A stretch of DNA of 64,000 bases from Bacteroidota bacterium (lineage in GTDB: Bacteria > Bacteroidota > Bacteroidia > CAIKAF01). The notes beneath the pieces are model-generated. The model was not told the origin of the DNA. It was given only the letters and a program-made list of their open reading frames with translations, and ran no database searches. Shown piece by piece: positions 8,108 to 16,990 of this stretch. Every line of letters begins with the position of its first letter. Within the stretch, counting starts at the first letter, position 1. The position numbers and the translations under genes are program-made. The stretch covers positions 1 through 64,000 of the forward strand of contig VGMT01000005.1 in assembly GCA_016866335.1 (NCBI GenBank), written 5' to 3'.

Positions 8108-9243
8108 CGCTTCGGGTAGCCCATATTATTCCCCAACTAAGTCACGGCGGAGCAGAGCAACTAACCCTGAACATTCATCATGCCTTAAACAATAAAACCA
8201 AGGTACAATCCAAACTTTTTTATTTTCAACCGGTAGCCGATTACGGTCCGCCCGAACTTTTGGGCACCCAATTTTTGCCCGCCCAAGTTCAACTTCGCCT
8301 TTTTTCTGGGCTGCAAGGTCAGGTTGAGGAACTGGAAGCCGGAATTCGGGCCTATTCTCCACAGATACTTCACTGCCATTTGTATGAATCTGAACTTATT
8401 CGTGCCTGCTTTAAACCCGGACCCTGGGCCCACATTTCAACCGTTCACGACAACATGCGTCAATTGGCCCCTTCTTCATCCTTCCCACATAAGCCATATT
8501 GGATTCAACGGGCCAGCCGAACTACTTTATTTCGGTCCTTCCGCCAAACCCGCAACCACTTCCTTGCCATCTCTGAAGACACCCGGAACTACCTACAACA
8601 GGTTCTCCCCGCCGATATGCACCCCCGCATTGCCTTGCTCAAAAATGCAATCCCCCTAAATCGGTTTGCTTTTCCCGAGCGCCCCGACTGGCAACCCGGG
8701 CAAACCCTGCGCCTAATCAACGTAGGCAGCTTTGTTCCAAAAAAGAACCAGGGCTTTGCCCTAGATGTTCTGCAGGAGTTGCTCAAGTTGGGCATCGACA
8801 CTCAGCTCAGCCTCGCCGGCGACGGCCCCCTGAAAAGCCAAGTTCAGCAGCAGGCCGAAGCCAAAGGAGTACTGAACCGCTGTTCCTTTTTGGGAAACGT
8901 TCAAAACATCGAAGCCCATTACCGCCTTGCCGACCTGTACCTGCACACCGCCTGGGAAGAGCCTTTTGGATTGGTATTGGTCGAGGCCATGGCCTCCGGA
9001 CTTTCGGTCGTTGCCCTTGATGCCGGAGGCAACCGAGAGCTAATTCAGGATGGCATAAATGGACGACTGCTGCCCCGGCAAGCCTGTCCCAGCGAAGTGG
9101 CCATATCCATCCAAACCTGGATGAGCCAAGCCACCACCCAGCACAATGCCCGGAAAAAGGCCCTGGAATTTGCAGCCGATTTCGGCATGCCCGCCTACGT
9201 TGATGCGTTGCTAAATCACTATGCTCAGCTGCAACCCGCCTAA
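8104..9243 (+). CDS. Glycosyltransferase family 4
   Basis: A second GT4 enzyme, 379 residues, starting inside the stop of the previous gene (ATGA), so the two are probably translationally coupled. Marks: HIIPQLSHGGAEQLTLNI, TVHDNMRQL, LAISEDTRNYLQQVLPA, INVGSFVPKKNQ, and EEPFGLVLVEAMASGLSVVALDAGGNRELI with the E-x7-E pair. It shares many words with the upstream GT4 along its whole length, indicating a tandem duplication with later divergence. Its codon use is richer in G/C at third positions than the upstream copy. The donor and acceptor sugars cannot be read from the sequence. Confidence 0.92.
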   Translation: MTLRVAHIIPQLSHGGAEQLTLNIHHALNNKTKVQSKLFYFQPVADYGPPELLGTQFLPAQVQLRLFSGLQGQVEELEAGIRAYSPQILHCHLYESELIRACFKPGPWAHISTVHDNMRQLAPSSSFPHKPYWIQRASRTTLFRSFRQTRNHFLAISEDTRNYLQQVLPADMHPRIALLKNAIPLNRFAFPERPDWQPGQTLRLINVGSFVPKKNQGFALDVLQELLKLGIDTQLSLAGDGPLKSQVQQQAEAKGVLNRCSFLGNVQNIEAHYRLADLYLHTAWEEPFGLVLVEAMASGLSVVALDAGGNRELIQDGINGRLLPRQACPSEVAISIQTWMSQATTQHNARKKALEFAADFGMPAYVDALLNHYAQLQPA

Positions 9244-9274
9244 ACTCCGTACCTTGTAGCCAGAATCAATCAAC

Positions 9275-11122
9275 ATGTGTGGAATTGCCGGAATATGGGG
9301 CCCCGATGCCGGGGAACGCATCGAAGCCATAACGGCGGGGCTTCACCACCGCGGCCCCGACCACCAGGGGATTTTTAGGCTACCCGAAAAAAAACTAGCC
9401 TTGGGCCATCGCCGGCTTAGCATTCTTGACCTAAGTTCGGCTGGAAACCAGCCCGTTCATAGCCACTGTGGCCGGTACACCATGGTGTACAACGGCGAAG
9501 TTTACAACTATACCGAATTAAAACACCGCTTGGAAGAACGCGGCCACACTCCCTTTAAAAGCCGCTCCGACACCGAGGTCTTGCTCGAAATGTTTGCCCT
9601 GTACGGCACCGATATGCTGCCCCAATTGAATGGAATGTTTGCGGTTGGCATTTACGACCACATTGAAAACTGCCTTTGGCTCATGCGCGATCGGCTCGGA
9701 ATCAAACCCCTGTACTACGGTTCCGATGCTCGGCAGAATTTTCGGTTTGGCTCCGACCTTTCGGTGTTTTCTGACTCCCCTCCGGAACTTTGCCCGGAAT
9801 CGGTGTCGGCCTTTTTTCATCTGGGCTTTGTCCCCGGGCCCAACAGCATCCGCAAAGGGGTTTTTTCCTTGCCTCCCGGCCATGTGCTGAAGGTTCAGCA
9901 GGGCAGACCGGGCGAACCCCGGGCCTGGTGGTCGGCGCCCATGCATCGCAGTGCGCCCATTTCAGAACCCGAAGCGTTGAACCGCCTACAAGATTTGCTG
10001 GAGTCGGCCGTTGAAACCCGGCTGGTTGCCGACGTCCCCTTTGGAACCTTTTTAAGCGGCGGCATTGATTCCAGTTTGATTACTGCCCTGGCGGCCAAAA
10101 AATACGGCCCCGGCTTAAAAACCTTTTCCATCGCCATGCCGGCACAAAGCCGCAACGAATCGGTCTATGCCGAGGCGGTGGCCAAAGAACTGAAAACCCA
10201 ACATACCACCTTTAAACTGGAGGCCGACTATGCCCTGAAATGGGTGCCACGACTGCCCGAGTGGTTTGCCGAACCCTTTGCCGATTCTTCCGCCTTACCA
10301 ACCCTGGCCGTTTCGGCCCTGGCCCGCGAACAGGTCAGCATGGTTTTAACGGGCGACGGCGGCGACGAATTGTTTTGGGGCTACGGCGCCTACCGCTGGG
10401 CCGACCGACTCAGCCGTTCGCCTTGGTCAAACCCTAGCTTTCAACGCGGCATGGCCTTGGTGTTGAATTTTGGCACTGCACGCGAGCGAAGGGTGGCCCG
10501 GATGGTTGCCCCACCTCCCGCTGGCATTTCTTGGCAGGCTCAGATTTTTAGCCAAGAGCAGTACCTGTTCCGGGCCGAAGAGGTGGGCCGCCTTACCGGA
10601 AACCGACCCAGCGATCGGCTTTCAGCTTGGCGTAGTCCTCCCGTCCTTGACCTACGCTCGGCGCCCGCCCGCCAGGCTTTTTTTGACTTAATCGGCTACC
10701 TGCCCGACGACCTCTTGGTGAAAGTCGATAGGGCAACCATGGCCAACAGCCTCGAAGCCCGAGTTCCCTTGCTCGATTACAGGGTGGTGGAATTCGCCTT
10801 AGGGTTGCCCGACGAACTAAAATGGAAGAACGGCCAAGAGAAATACTTGCTTAAACAACTGCTGTACAGGCATTTGCCATCCGAACTTTTTCAAAGGCCC
10901 AAATGGGGCTTCTCGGTGCCTTTGGCTTCTTGGCTGCAAGGCGAAGGCCGGAAGCTGGTTGACCAATGGGTGGAAGACCCCGAAGCCTACCGGCACGGAT
11001 TGTTGAACATGGCCGAGGCCAAACGCCACTTAAAGCAGTTTCGCCGGGGCAACCGCATTGCCTACAACCGCGTTTGGTTGCTCTTGATTTTCAACCAATG
11101 GATGAACCACCATGCCCGATAA
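9275..11122 (+). CDS. asnB: Asparagine synthase (glutamine-hydrolysing) type amidotransferase
   Basis: 615 residues with the class II glutaminase N-terminus MCGIAGIWG (Cys2 nucleophile after Met removal), HHRGPDHQG, LGHRRLSILDLS and VYNGEVYNY, then the ATP-pyrophosphatase synthase domain with the FLSGGIDSS P-loop at about residue 261 and LTGDGGDELFWGY. Classic AsnB makes asparagine from aspartate. Members embedded among glycosyltransferases are often thought to amidate sugar acids instead. Here it lies between two GT genes and overlaps the next one by 11 bases, so a sugar-modifying role is plausible but not shown. A second gene of the same type is at 44798-46687. Confidence 0.9.
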   Translation: MCGIAGIWGPDAGERIEAITAGLHHRGPDHQGIFRLPEKKLALGHRRLSILDLSSAGNQPVHSHCGRYTMVYNGEVYNYTELKHRLEERGHTPFKSRSDTEVLLEMFALYGTDMLPQLNGMFAVGIYDHIENCLWLMRDRLGIKPLYYGSDARQNFRFGSDLSVFSDSPPELCPESVSAFFHLGFVPGPNSIRKGVFSLPPGHVLKVQQGRPGEPRAWWSAPMHRSAPISEPEALNRLQDLLESAVETRLVADVPFGTFLSGGIDSSLITALAAKKYGPGLKTFSIAMPAQSRNESVYAEAVAKELKTQHTTFKLEADYALKWVPRLPEWFAEPFADSSALPTLAVSALAREQVSMVLTGDGGDELFWGYGAYRWADRLSRSPWSNPSFQRGMALVLNFGTARERRVARMVAPPPAGISWQAQIFSQEQYLFRAEEVGRLTGNRPSDRLSAWRSPPVLDLRSAPARQAFFDLIGYLPDDLLVKVDRATMANSLEARVPLLDYRVVEFALGLPDELKWKNGQEKYLLKQLLYRHLPSELFQRPKWGFSVPLASWLQGEGRKLVDQWVEDPEAYRHGLLNMAEAKRHLKQFRRGNRIAYNRVWLLLIFNQWMNHHAR

Positions 11123-12350
11123 GCACCTGGTTTTTTTGTCGTACGACGGCCTAAGCGACCCCTTGGGCGAGGCCCAGGTTTTGCCCTACATCAAAGGGCT
11201 GGCCGCCTTAGGATGGAAATACACCCTAATCAGTTTCGAAAAGCCCGAGCTCTTTCAACAACACCGTTCCCGGCTTGAACAGGAATGTTTGGCCGCCGGA
11301 ATCGACTGGCAACCCTTGCCCTACACCAAAAAGCCACCAGTACTTTCTACCCTGTACGACCAATGGAGGCTGCGCCGCCACCTGCGTGCCTTGTACCGCC
11401 GCCGCCCTTTTCATTTGCTGCACTGCCGGGGCTACATCACCGCCCGCGAAGGTCTGCATTGGCAATCCAAGGGTGTTTTATTTTTGTTCGACATGCGGGG
11501 CTTTTTCCCCGACGAACGCGCCGATGCCGGACTTTGGAAAAAAACCCATCCGATTTTCGGAGCCGTGTACCGCTATTTCAAACAGCAAGAACGTGCCTTT
11601 TTGTCTCGGGCCGACCACATCATTAGCCTAACCGAAAAGGGCCTAAGCATTATGCAAGCCCTGCTTCCCTCGCATGGACTTAGCTTAAAGCCCTGCACGG
11701 TTATTCCCTGTTGCGCCGATTTGGACTTGTTTGACCCCGGCGCTCTTCCCGAAAACACCCGGACCGCCTGGCGGCAGGCCCGAAACCTCCCCGAATCGGC
11801 CCCTTTGCTGCTCTACGTAGGTTCGCTGGGAACCTGGTACATGCTGAACGAAATGCTCGATTTTTTTCGGGAATTCCTTGTCCTTGAACCCCAGGCTCGA
11901 TTTGTACTGGCCACCCGCGACTCGGCCAGCCCGGTTTTTAGCGGCGCCGAAGAAAGAGGAATTCCGCGGGAGCGCATACATGTGGAATCCTTTGCCCGCA
12001 AAGACTTGCCGTCGGCCATGGCCGCCGTCGATGCATCGGTATTTTTTATCCGGCTCAGCTATTCCAAGCAAGCCAGCAGTCCTACAAAACAAGGCGAATT
12101 AATGGCCATGAACGTGCCGGTATTTTGCAACACCGGGGTTGGCGACACCGACGTTTTAATTGAACGGTACAACAGCGGCATTTTAATTCCCGAGTTCAGC
12201 CCCGAAGCCTACCGCAGCGCCATTCGGCAATGGCAAAGCACCCGCGGCAGCGGCAGCGCACATTTGCGGCAGGGCGCCAAGCTCGCTTTCGCTCTGCAGA
12301 TCGGAATCGAACGCTACAACCAAGTGTATTTAAAGGTATTCAACAAATAA
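11112..12350 (+). CDS. Glycosyltransferase family 4 (PLGEAQVLPY type)
   Basis: 412 residues. The N-terminus SYDGLSDPLGEAQVLPYIKGL is typical of a GT4 subgroup common in Bacteroidota surface-sugar clusters. LHCRGYITAREGL and FDMRGFFPDERADAG complete the N-terminal domain, and LLLYVGSLGTWYMLNEML opens the donor domain. In place of a textbook E-x7-E motif it has SPTKQGELMAMNVPVFCNTGVGDTD near the end, which is normal for this subgroup. The start overlaps asnB by 11 bases. It is the last gene of the operon and is followed by the reversed intergenic element B. Confidence 0.9.
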   Translation: MPDKHLVFLSYDGLSDPLGEAQVLPYIKGLAALGWKYTLISFEKPELFQQHRSRLEQECLAAGIDWQPLPYTKKPPVLSTLYDQWRLRRHLRALYRRRPFHLLHCRGYITAREGLHWQSKGVLFLFDMRGFFPDERADAGLWKKTHPIFGAVYRYFKQQERAFLSRADHIISLTEKGLSIMQALLPSHGLSLKPCTVIPCCADLDLFDPGALPENTRTAWRQARNLPESAPLLLYVGSLGTWYMLNEMLDFFREFLVLEPQARFVLATRDSASPVFSGAEERGIPRERIHVESFARKDLPSAMAAVDASVFFIRLSYSKQASSPTKQGELMAMNVPVFCNTGVGDTDVLIERYNSGILIPEFSPEAYRSAIRQWQSTRGSGSAHLRQGAKLAFALQIGIERYNQVYLKVFNK

Positions 12351-12519
12351 GGTTTTTTTTGGTGGGCGGTAATCGGGCCTTCACCGGTTGTCCGCGGCTG
12401 TAGGTGGCGGGGCCAGCGGGCTTGCGTGGGCTCCTAAAGTCGCCTCCGCGCCACGCGGCCCCAGCACCCACAGCCTTGCGGGCAACCCGGTTCAATCCCG
12501 CCGCCGGCCGCTCACGATG
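12351..12519 (-). repeat. GC-rich intergenic element, copy B (reversed)
   Basis: Same family as 2908-3073, but on the minus strand: the T-run at 12353-12360 is the A-run of the other copies. Read on the minus strand, the core GGCGACTTTAGGAGCCCACG continues into CAAGC (12420-12444) and matches copy D almost base for base. TTGCCCGCAAGG near its 5' side can fold into a small hairpin and also appears in copy C. Positions 12520-12647, between this element and the mfd promoter box, hold nothing I can identify. Confidence 0.75.
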
Positions 12520-12647
12520 AACACCCTTTCAACCCATTTTGCGAACCAAGGCCAGTGTAATTTTTCCCAAATCCTGGAACATTTTTCCTCTAAATCCCCT
12601 TATGCAAAACAGCCCGAAATTTTAACATAACTATTGCCAAGGCTCTA

Positions 12648-12655
12648 TACCTTTG
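12648..12655 (+). promoter_or_regulatory. TAnnTTTG promoter box of mfd
   Basis: TACCTTTG is an exact match to the Bacteroidota -7 box and ends 4 bases before the mfd ATG. Transcription starting a few bases downstream would begin at or next to the start codon, giving a leaderless mRNA. Confidence 0.55.
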
Positions 12656-12659
12656 CCGA

Positions 12660-15600
12660 ATGAAAGAGACCAATCCCTGCGATGAGGTACTGAATAGCCT
12701 GAGCTCTTGGCTTAAACAACAATCCGATTGGAATCTGAGCCAACCCGGCAGAATTCGAATGGAAGGCGTAGGCGGGAGCGCCTTGGCTTTTTTGGTGGCC
12801 GCCCATTTTCGCAGTTCCAGTCGAAATCAACTGATTTTAACCCGAGACAAAGAAGCTGCCGCCTATTTAAACAACGACCTGGAAACCCTGCTTTCTTCAA
12901 AATCCAGTCTTTTTTTTCCCGAATCCTACCGCAAAGCCTACGACCAACCCGATGTGGACAACGCCAATGTTCTGCTGCGGGCCGAAGCACTAAACCGGCT
13001 TCAAGAAAAAGCCCCCCTGTGCTTGGTTACCTACCCCGAAGCCCTCAGCGAAAAGGTGGTTAGCCGAAAGCAGCTTGAATCGCGCAGCCATGCCATTGCC
13101 AAGGGCGACCGCCTTGATATGGATTTTCTGTTTGACCTGCTGGTCTCCTACGACTTTGAACGCGACGACATTGTTTACGAACCCGGACAATTCGCCCTGC
13201 GTGGGGGACTTATGGACGTGTTTTCGTTTGCCCACAACCAACCCTTTCGGCTGGAATTCGAAGGAGATTTCATTTCAGACATTCGCTTCTTTGAACCCGA
13301 AACCCAATTAAGCCAAGGTTCCGTAAGCCAGGTGGTGCTGCTTCCTTCCATTGAACAGAAAGTGGGCACCGAAGAACGCTTAACCCTGATGGATTTTATG
13401 GGAACGGCGGTCGATGCTTGGGTGTACGACGCCCGAGATGCCGCACAGCGCATGGATAAAAAATTCGAGGAGGCCGAAAAGGCATTTCAAGCCATAAACA
13501 GCCCCGTTCGCCGCGCTCAGCCCAACGAACTGGTTTGGTCGGGCAACGGTTTCTTGGCCAAAATCCATGCCCAAGCCTACTTGCAGTTCCAGGCCCCGGG
13601 CGATGCGCAAGACCGAAGAGTTGACCTTCAGGCCAAAGCCCAAACCCAGTTCAATAAAAAATACGACCTGTTTCGAGCTCATCTCGATGAATTGGCCCAA
13701 GATAAGACCCAAACCCTCTTGTTTTACGAACAAGAACCCCAGCGCGACCGCCTGATTGCCATTTTTCAAGACCAATTTGAAATAGGTCCAGACCGCCTGC
13801 CTTTTACATGGGTAAAAAAAGGTCTAAGCAATGGGTTTCGATTGCCACAACACGGCTGGGCCTGCTATACCGACCATGAATTGTTTGAGCGCTACCGACG
13901 GTTTCGGATTAAATCGAGGTACAGCAAGCAACAAGCCGTTTCCATCCGAGAGCTGTCGGAACTGCAGCCCGGTGATTTTGTTACCCATATTGACCATGGG
14001 GTGTGCCGCTTCGCCGGCTTGGAACTTCAAGAAAACGGAGGCCGACGGCAAGAGGTCATTAAACTGCTGTTTAAAGACGGCGATGCCGTTTTCGTTTCCC
14101 TGCAGCAACTGCACCGAATCAGTAGGCATTCTGGCCGCGACGGTAAGGCCCCAGCCCTGAGCAAATTAGGAAGCAACACTTGGTCAAACCTAAAATCAAA
14201 AGCCAAAGCCAGGGTCAAAGCTCTGGCCTATGACCTGTTGAAACTCTATGCCCAGAGGCAAAAGGAACGGGGACATGCCTTTGCTGCCGACAACTATATG
14301 ATGCACGAACTGGAAGGCAGCTTTCCCTTTGAAGAAACCGAAGACCAAGCCAAGGCCATCCGCGAAGTAAAGGCCGATATGGAACGAACCCGCCCCATGG
14401 ACCGGTTGGTTTGCGGCGATGTAGGCTTTGGCAAAACCGAAGTGGCCGTTCGAGCCGCATTCAAAGCCGTTTGCGACAACAAGCAGGTGGCCATACTGGT
14501 GCCCACCACCATTCTGGCCTTGCAGCACCATAAAACCTTCCAAAAACGCTTTGCCGGCTTACCCTGCAATGTCGAATACATCAACCGCTTTCGCAGCGCC
14601 GCAGAACAAAAGCAAATTCTGGCCGACCTAGCCCAGGGAAAGGTCGATGTGCTGATTGGAACCCACAAACTGTTGGGAAAAGAAGTGCAATTCAAAGACT
14701 TAGGCCTTTTGATCATTGACGAGGAACAAAAATTTGGAGTGAACGCCAAAGACAAACTCAAAACCCTTAGGGTGAACGTGGACACCCTTACCTTAACGGC
14801 CACCCCAATACCCCGAACCTTGCAGTTTTCGCTGCTGGGCGCCCGCGATTTAAGCGTAATCCGAACCCCGCCCGGAAACCGATACCCCATATTAACCGAA
14901 CTCAAAGGATTCAACGAAGAATTTATTCGCGACGCCATACAAATGGAACTGGAGCGGGGAGGACAGGTCTTCTTTTTGCACAACCGAATACAAAACCTGC
15001 CTGAAATGGCCGGCGTTTTGCAGCGATTGGTGCCCGAGGCCCGCATACGCTATGCCCATGGACAAATGGACGGTAAGGCCGTAGAAGAAATCATGCTGGA
15101 ATTTATTCGGGGCGATTTCGATGTGCTGGTTTCTACCTCCATCATCGAAAACGGCTTGGATGTGCCCAATGCCAACACCATCTTGATTCGCGAAGCTCAA
15201 AATTATGGATTAAGCGACCTGCATCAAATGCGGGGCCGGGTTGGCCGAGGAAACCGAAAAGCCTTCTGCTATCTGATTACACCCCCTTTTCATGGCCTGG
15301 CCGACGAAAGCAAACGCAGGCTTCAGGCACTCATAGAATTTTCCGATTTGGGCAGCGGATTCCACATTGCCATGAAAGATTTAGACATCCGTGGAGCTGG
15401 CGATTTGTTGGGTGCCGACCAAAGTGGCTTTGTGAATGAAATGGGCTATGAAACCTATCAGCGGGTTCTGGCCGAGGCCATTCAAGAGCTGAAAGAAGAA
15501 GCGTTCGCCGAGGAATTTAAAGAAGAAATGAACGCGCAAGATCACCGCTGGGCAGTGGATTGCCAAATCGATACCGATTTGCCCTTGCTGTTGCCTGAAA

Positions 15601-16022
15601 CCTATGTGGACAGCATGGCCGAGCGCCTCGCTTTGTACAAAGAACTGGACAGCCTGCAACAAGACCATGAAATTCCCGCTTTTGAATCCCGACTTCGGGA
15701 CCGATTTGGCCCTTTGCCGGCTCCCGCCACCAACCTTTTGCTGGCCTTAAAACTAAGACTGAAAGCGCAAAGCCTTGGTATAGAGAGGATTGTTCTTAAA
15801 AATGGGCAGCTTCAGGCGGGGTTTCCGGGGCAGGAGAGGGCCGCGTATTACAATTCCGGATTGTTTACTTCCATTTTACAGCGGTTGGCCACACGCCGAG
15901 ATGTTGAAATGAAACAGCAAAAAACCCGCCTGATGCTTCACTTTAAGAATGTGAACGACATAGCTGGCGCCTTAAAGCACTTGGATGCCCTATTGCCTCA
16001 GAACAGCGCAAACTCCGCCTAA
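12660..16022 (+). CDS. mfd: Transcription-repair coupling factor
   Basis: Mfd removes RNA polymerase stalled at DNA lesions and recruits UvrA. The 1120-residue length is normal. In order: a UvrB-like N-terminal region with LRGGLMDVFSF, the RNA polymerase-interacting domain starting at LQPGDFVTHIDHGVCRFAGL (about residue 436), then RecG-like translocase motifs: Walker A GDVGFGKTEVA near residue 585, DEEQKFG at 687, TATPIPRTLQ, STSIIENGLDVPNANT and QMRGRVGRG. The C-terminal TRCF domain is present (YVDSMAERLALYKEL). It probably heads a transcription unit with prs, whose likely start lies 29 bp beyond its stop. Confidence 0.97.
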   Translation: MKETNPCDEVLNSLSSWLKQQSDWNLSQPGRIRMEGVGGSALAFLVAAHFRSSSRNQLILTRDKEAAAYLNNDLETLLSSKSSLFFPESYRKAYDQPDVDNANVLLRAEALNRLQEKAPLCLVTYPEALSEKVVSRKQLESRSHAIAKGDRLDMDFLFDLLVSYDFERDDIVYEPGQFALRGGLMDVFSFAHNQPFRLEFEGDFISDIRFFEPETQLSQGSVSQVVLLPSIEQKVGTEERLTLMDFMGTAVDAWVYDARDAAQRMDKKFEEAEKAFQAINSPVRRAQPNELVWSGNGFLAKIHAQAYLQFQAPGDAQDRRVDLQAKAQTQFNKKYDLFRAHLDELAQDKTQTLLFYEQEPQRDRLIAIFQDQFEIGPDRLPFTWVKKGLSNGFRLPQHGWACYTDHELFERYRRFRIKSRYSKQQAVSIRELSELQPGDFVTHIDHGVCRFAGLELQENGGRRQEVIKLLFKDGDAVFVSLQQLHRISRHSGRDGKAPALSKLGSNTWSNLKSKAKARVKALAYDLLKLYAQRQKERGHAFAADNYMMHELEGSFPFEETEDQAKAIREVKADMERTRPMDRLVCGDVGFGKTEVAVRAAFKAVCDNKQVAILVPTTILALQHHKTFQKRFAGLPCNVEYINRFRSAAEQKQILADLAQGKVDVLIGTHKLLGKEVQFKDLGLLIIDEEQKFGVNAKDKLKTLRVNVDTLTLTATPIPRTLQFSLLGARDLSVIRTPPGNRYPILTELKGFNEEFIRDAIQMELERGGQVFFLHNRIQNLPEMAGVLQRLVPEARIRYAHGQMDGKAVEEIMLEFIRGDFDVLVSTSIIENGLDVPNANTILIREAQNYGLSDLHQMRGRVGRGNRKAFCYLITPPFHGLADESKRRLQALIEFSDLGSGFHIAMKDLDIRGAGDLLGADQSGFVNEMGYETYQRVLAEAIQELKEEAFAEEFKEEMNAQDHRWAVDCQIDTDLPLLLPETYVDSMAERLALYKELDSLQQDHEIPAFESRLRDRFGPLPAPATNLLLALKLRLKAQSLGIERIVLKNGQLQAGFPGQERAAYYNSGLFTSILQRLATRRDVEMKQQKTRLMLHFKNVNDIAGALKHLDALLPQNSANSA

Positions 16023-16051
16023 TATGTTCGGCAGATTTGTACCTTTATGGC

Positions 16052-16990
16052 ATGCCGGGAATGCCATTCAAACTTTTTGCCTTATCTGGAAGCCAGGAAT
16101 TGGCAAGCGAAGTCGCTGGCCGATTGGGCATTTCCTTGGGGGCCCTCTTCACCACACGCTTCAGCGATGGGGAAGTGTATGCCCGGTTTGATGAAACCAT
16201 TCGAGGCGAAACGGTGGTGTTGCTGGCTCAAATCAACCTGCCTTACCACAACCTGTTTGAGCTTTTGGTAGCGGCCGATGCAGCACGACGGTCTTCGGCC
16301 CGAGAGGTGGTAGCTGTTTTACCCTATTTGCCCCACAGCCGGCAAGAGCGCCGGGACGGGGAGCGCACCGCCGTTACCTCGCGCTTAATGGCAGAAACCA
16401 TAGAACTTTCGGGAGTAAATCGGGTGCTTACCCTTGACCTGCATTCCATGAGCATCGAGGGGTTTTTCAAAATCCCCATTGACCATTTGCAGATGAGCGC
16501 CGAGTTCGTGAAAGACATACGCGAGCAATATGGAGATGAGCCTTTGATGGTGTGCAGCCCCGACTTTGGAGGAATAAAACGAATCCGCGCTTACAAGCAA
16601 GCCCTGAACTGCGATATGGCAGTTATTCACAAAGAACGCCTAAGGCCCAACGAAGTGGACAGCATGGAAATCATAGGCGATCCCAAAGGAAAACATGTGG
16701 TGTTGATTGACGACATGACCGATACCGGGGGCACCTTGGTTGCTGCCGCCCGATTGCTCTTAGACCAGGGCGCCCTTTCCGTTCGGGCCTATTGCAGCCA
16801 CGGTGTTTTGTCGGGCGAGGCCGCGGAGCGAATACAAGCCTCGGATCTGCAAGAACTGGTATTTACCAACAGCTTACCCAACCGCCCCCAAGGGTCCAAA
16901 TTCCGGGTGCTTTCCTGCGCCCCTTTGCTGGCCCGAGCCCTAGAAAACCTTTCTAGAAACCAAAGCATTAAGACCTTAAACAACATCTGA
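16052..16990 (+). CDS. prs: Ribose-phosphate pyrophosphokinase
   Basis: Makes PRPP from ribose 5-phosphate and ATP for nucleotide, His and Trp synthesis. Seen: RFSDGEVYARF, PYLPHSRQERRDGERTA, LDLHSMSIEGFF, and the PRPP-binding loop VVLIDDMTDTGGTL. The sequence is rather diverged from the E. coli enzyme (for example PHSRQERR in place of GYARQDRR). The frame reaches a TTG at 16037, but I prefer ATG 16052. The promoter-like TACCTTTA at 16040-16047 ends 4 bases before it, the same spacing as at mfd, and ATG 16061 (MPFKLFAL) is the other candidate. The stop shares a base with the start of the next gene (TGATG). Confidence 0.92.
   Translation: MPGMPFKLFALSGSQELASEVAGRLGISLGALFTTRFSDGEVYARFDETIRGETVVLLAQINLPYHNLFELLVAADAARRSSAREVVAVLPYLPHSRQERRDGERTAVTSRLMAETIELSGVNRVLTLDLHSMSIEGFFKIPIDHLQMSAEFVKDIREQYGDEPLMVCSPDFGGIKRIRAYKQALNCDMAVIHKERLRPNEVDSMEIIGDPKGKHVVLIDDMTDTGGTLVAAARLLLDQGALSVRAYCSHGVLSGEAAERIQASDLQELVFTNSLPNRPQGSKFRVLSCAPLLARALENLSRNQSIKTLNNI

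Noticed and set aside
12520-12647. A tRNA- or riboswitch-like RNA upstream of mfd
   Set aside because: No cloverleaf or conserved riboswitch core is visible. The GTTCAATCCC phrase belongs to intergenic element B.
14294-15046. 250-aa antisense ORF inside mfd
   Set aside because: It is a mirror of conserved mfd helicase codons with no protein features, and no promoter is seen.
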